Shown here piece after piece: positions 61,894 through 64,000 of a stretch of 64,000 nucleotides of DNA. The notes below the pieces were generated by a model that was not told the DNA's origin, ran no database searches, and worked only from the letters and a program-made list of their open reading frames with translations. The stretch spans positions 744,001-808,000 of the forward strand of contig BDSL01000015.1 of NCBI GenBank assembly GCA_003116995.1, given 5' to 3'. Every line of letters begins with the position of its first letter. The first letter of the stretch is position 1. This stretch comes from Yamagishiella unicocca (Eukaryota; Chlorophyta; Chlorophyceae; Chlamydomonadales; Volvocaceae). The position numbers and the translations under genes are program-made.

Positions 61894-63859
61894 ATGGCAG
61901 AGTCGATGACCTTGCTAACGGCTGTCCTGGTTTTTGCCTTGTGAGTTTGGTTGACTTTAGTAGCTGTTCGGCTCGTAAATGTTGCGCAGTTGTTTCATAT
62001 CTTCACCGTTGACAATGTCAAGCATGTTGACGCGCGCGCAGCACAATTGACCAACGTAGTCATGCCTCACGCTGTGGCTCCCATTCGCCCGCAGAATCGC
62101 TGTAACGTATGCGGACGATAGCAATGGATTGGAAGCATCCCGGACCAGCAATCCTTCCTTCCCATTCAGTAACTGTGCTCGGGACCCTGCAGCATACAGC
62201 TTTGGGCCAACTGTCAAGTCGCAGGGCTCCGGCCAGTATTGCTTTCAGCTAAGCGTCAAAAGTTGCACGGGCAAATGTTGCGACGTCAACCTCCGGAAAG
62301 TTGAGGTACGCGAGGCATAGTCCACGTCCCGAATCTAGCGCACTAAAGCCGATGCATGGCCATACGTACATTTTATCCCTTTAACTTTACGGATCGCAGT
62401 TTCACGTAAATTCCAACTGCGACGTGTCTGGCGCTCGGCTGAAAGCCGCGATAAACGGCGTCCCTACGAAGGTCCCATCTATCGACAAGGCCCCAGCGGG
62501 CCCCGTTGGCAGCGCTCTGCTGCGCGTCACTTCCCTGGGCCTGGACCTAAGCAGCGACGGAGTCGAAATCTGCCTCAGCCTCGGGCCGAATAACGCCGGC
62601 CGGGGCTGCACCACCCTGGAGCAGCTGTGCGTGCCGCCTGCGGGCATGCCGCCCGGCGTGTGCAGAGTTTCCATGTTCAACAGCGTGCTAGATTGCTGCC
62701 CGGTATCAACAACTGGAATGCCTAGTGCGCCGCCGTCACCACCTCCACCACCTCCCCAGCCCGCTACCCCTGCGCCCTGTGAGTCGTGCATAAGCCTCAC
62801 ACTGGATCCGCCCGATCTGGACAACATGTTTTACCGCTTCGACGACGCCGTTTGCAAGCAGATACAGGAGCAGATGTCTGCAGATCTAAACGCCCACATC
62901 GCCTCCAGAGGCCTTGTGCCCATGCTGAAGAGCTTCTCCGTTGCCCCCAGCCAGTGTTCGTCGGCCAGGGCCAGCAATTGCGGCACCTTCAGCTCATGGG
63001 AAGCTGCGCAGGCGGTTGAGTCGTGGACACAACTTCAGGCGCAGCTGTGGTTACAGGGCTTCCTTCAAAGTCAGTGCCGCGCGGGCATGGAGTCGTACTC
63101 TTTCACGCTGGCAACTGACGCTGATGACTGCCTTTACGTGCGGACGAGTGGCGCGTGCAGCTCTGCATCTCCTTTCCCGTCGTTAAAGTAAGCGCGAACA
63201 CGGGTATCAATTTTGGGGACAACTCGTTATGAAATCGTTGTGGGGCTGGTTAGTGTGTGCGGGATCATAAGTACAGGCCTGGAAGATAGGAATGGAAGGC
63301 TGGACGCGCGATACTGTGGGCCCTGGACCTTTGTTCCGATCGGGTTCAAATTGTTTCTGATATCAACCTTCGGGCTCCGAAACGGCGATGGAGGAAAACA
63401 GAAGTGTACGTGCTTGCCTCTCCATCCGATGAGGCATCCGCACCGTACCGGGTAAATGGATCCACCCGACTGCGGCCATTTTCCGCAACCCGCAGCTGCA
63501 GCCGGGATACAGGCCTGCCACTGGACGTGTCCCGTTTGGCCTTCACGCGTCCCGGCCGGAACAGCCGGAGCACCGCCTACTGCTTCGTGCTCGGACCGGA
63601 CTTCGCACGACCTCAGGTAGTAATCTGCGGGCTGTGGGTGACGGCCCTAGTGTATCCGCTGTCTCGATTTGCCCAGCAGATCACCGCAACCAGAGCATGG
63701 TGTCTGTTCATCCGCACCAGTAGGCCGTCCCGACATGGCCTTGCGGTTGCACGGTGGACACCACACGCTGCAGTGGGCGCGCAATGACATGCCTTCCTTG
63801 TCCTTGCGTCCTGCAGGGCAGCTGCAGCGAAACGCTGCGGGAGCTCAACTTCTGGGCCA
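61894..63859 (+). CDS. Pherophorin-like extracellular matrix protein (3' end outside window)
   Basis: Secreted matrix glycoprotein family of volvocine algae. Exons: 61894-61940, 62095-62305, 62400 to about 63186, about 63391-63616, 63817-63859; the gene continues past 64000. Exon 1 plus the start of exon 2 encode a clear signal peptide (MTLLTAVLVFALIAVTYA after ATG 61894). The first pherophorin domain runs from FPFSNCARDPAAYSFGP through YCFQLS, LRKVEFHVNSNCDVSG, GVEICLSLG, LEQLCVPP to VLDCCPVS, with the expected Cys spacing. A Hyp-type linker PPSPPPPPPQP follows, and then a C-terminal-type domain with CESCISLTLDPP. The later exons read PYRVN, TAYCFVLGPDF and GSCSETLRELNFW, consistent with another pherophorin core. 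The join between exons 3 and 4 is uncertain: the good donor AA|GTAAGC is phase 2, and the only phase-2 acceptor seen (GGAG) is weak. Pherophorins are often induced by wounding or sex inducer, which the sequence does not show. Confidence 0.85.
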
Positions 63860-64000
63860 GTAAGTGGACCGATTATACCGGCGAAAAGCGACCGGCGCAC
63901 GCACGTGTAAAAGCTTTGTCGGCCCACAGAGGTTGCAAAGCCGGCTTAAACGCGCGGTCATGTTACTTTGTAGCATCCATCTCGCGCGCATCTTTATCTT

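Overview
The window is nuclear DNA of a volvocine green alga, most likely Volvox or a close relative. The evidence is a divergent histone H3/H4 pair in which H3 has an intron and H4 ends in a histone stem-loop, a pherophorin-type matrix gene at the right end, GC-rich genes with many short mostly phase-0 introns, very long Ala/Gly/Ser/Gln tracts inside conserved proteins, and TGTAA polyadenylation-type signals after some stop codons. Gene models were built by hand from splice sites and reading-frame phase, and each complete model closes on an exact codon count. No splice form has been verified.

Left part (1-14.4 kb): a partial histone H3 gene (minus) and a complete histone H4 gene (plus) share a 268-bp promoter with an E2F-like site. 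Tail to tail with H4 lies a five-exon Sm-fold gene that most resembles LSm10, a U7 snRNP subunit for histone pre-mRNA 3' processing. Next come an unrecognised four-exon gene of 541 aa, a five-exon PG-rich-repeat gene of 473 aa that is probably ciliary, and the 40S ribosomal protein SA gene (uS2, minus) with a five-codon first exon.

Middle (16.4-49 kb): a nine-exon minus-strand gene encodes a 340-aa multi-pass membrane protein carrying an R-R-P-F-T-x-x-Y-A-R motif; one of its introns appears to be GC-AG. Nearly 27 kb is then taken by one minus-strand gene for a giant VPS13-type bridge lipid-transfer protein. I assemble 18 exons into about 6,827 aa, with the N-terminal chorein end, VAB/SHR-BD-like region and C-terminal ATG2/VPS13 and PH-like ends all recognisable. 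Three exons exceed 3 kb. The added length is mostly low-complexity insertion, and minisatellites sit in several of its introns.

Right part (49.7-64 kb): two plus-strand genes (1310 aa with one intron; 438 aa without introns) encode disordered paralogues of a family I cannot name; they share four short modules in the same order. After gene-poor, less GC-rich DNA with dispersed short repeats, a pherophorin gene with a signal peptide starts at 61894 and runs off the window.

No tRNA, rRNA, CRISPR array or intact transposon was seen.
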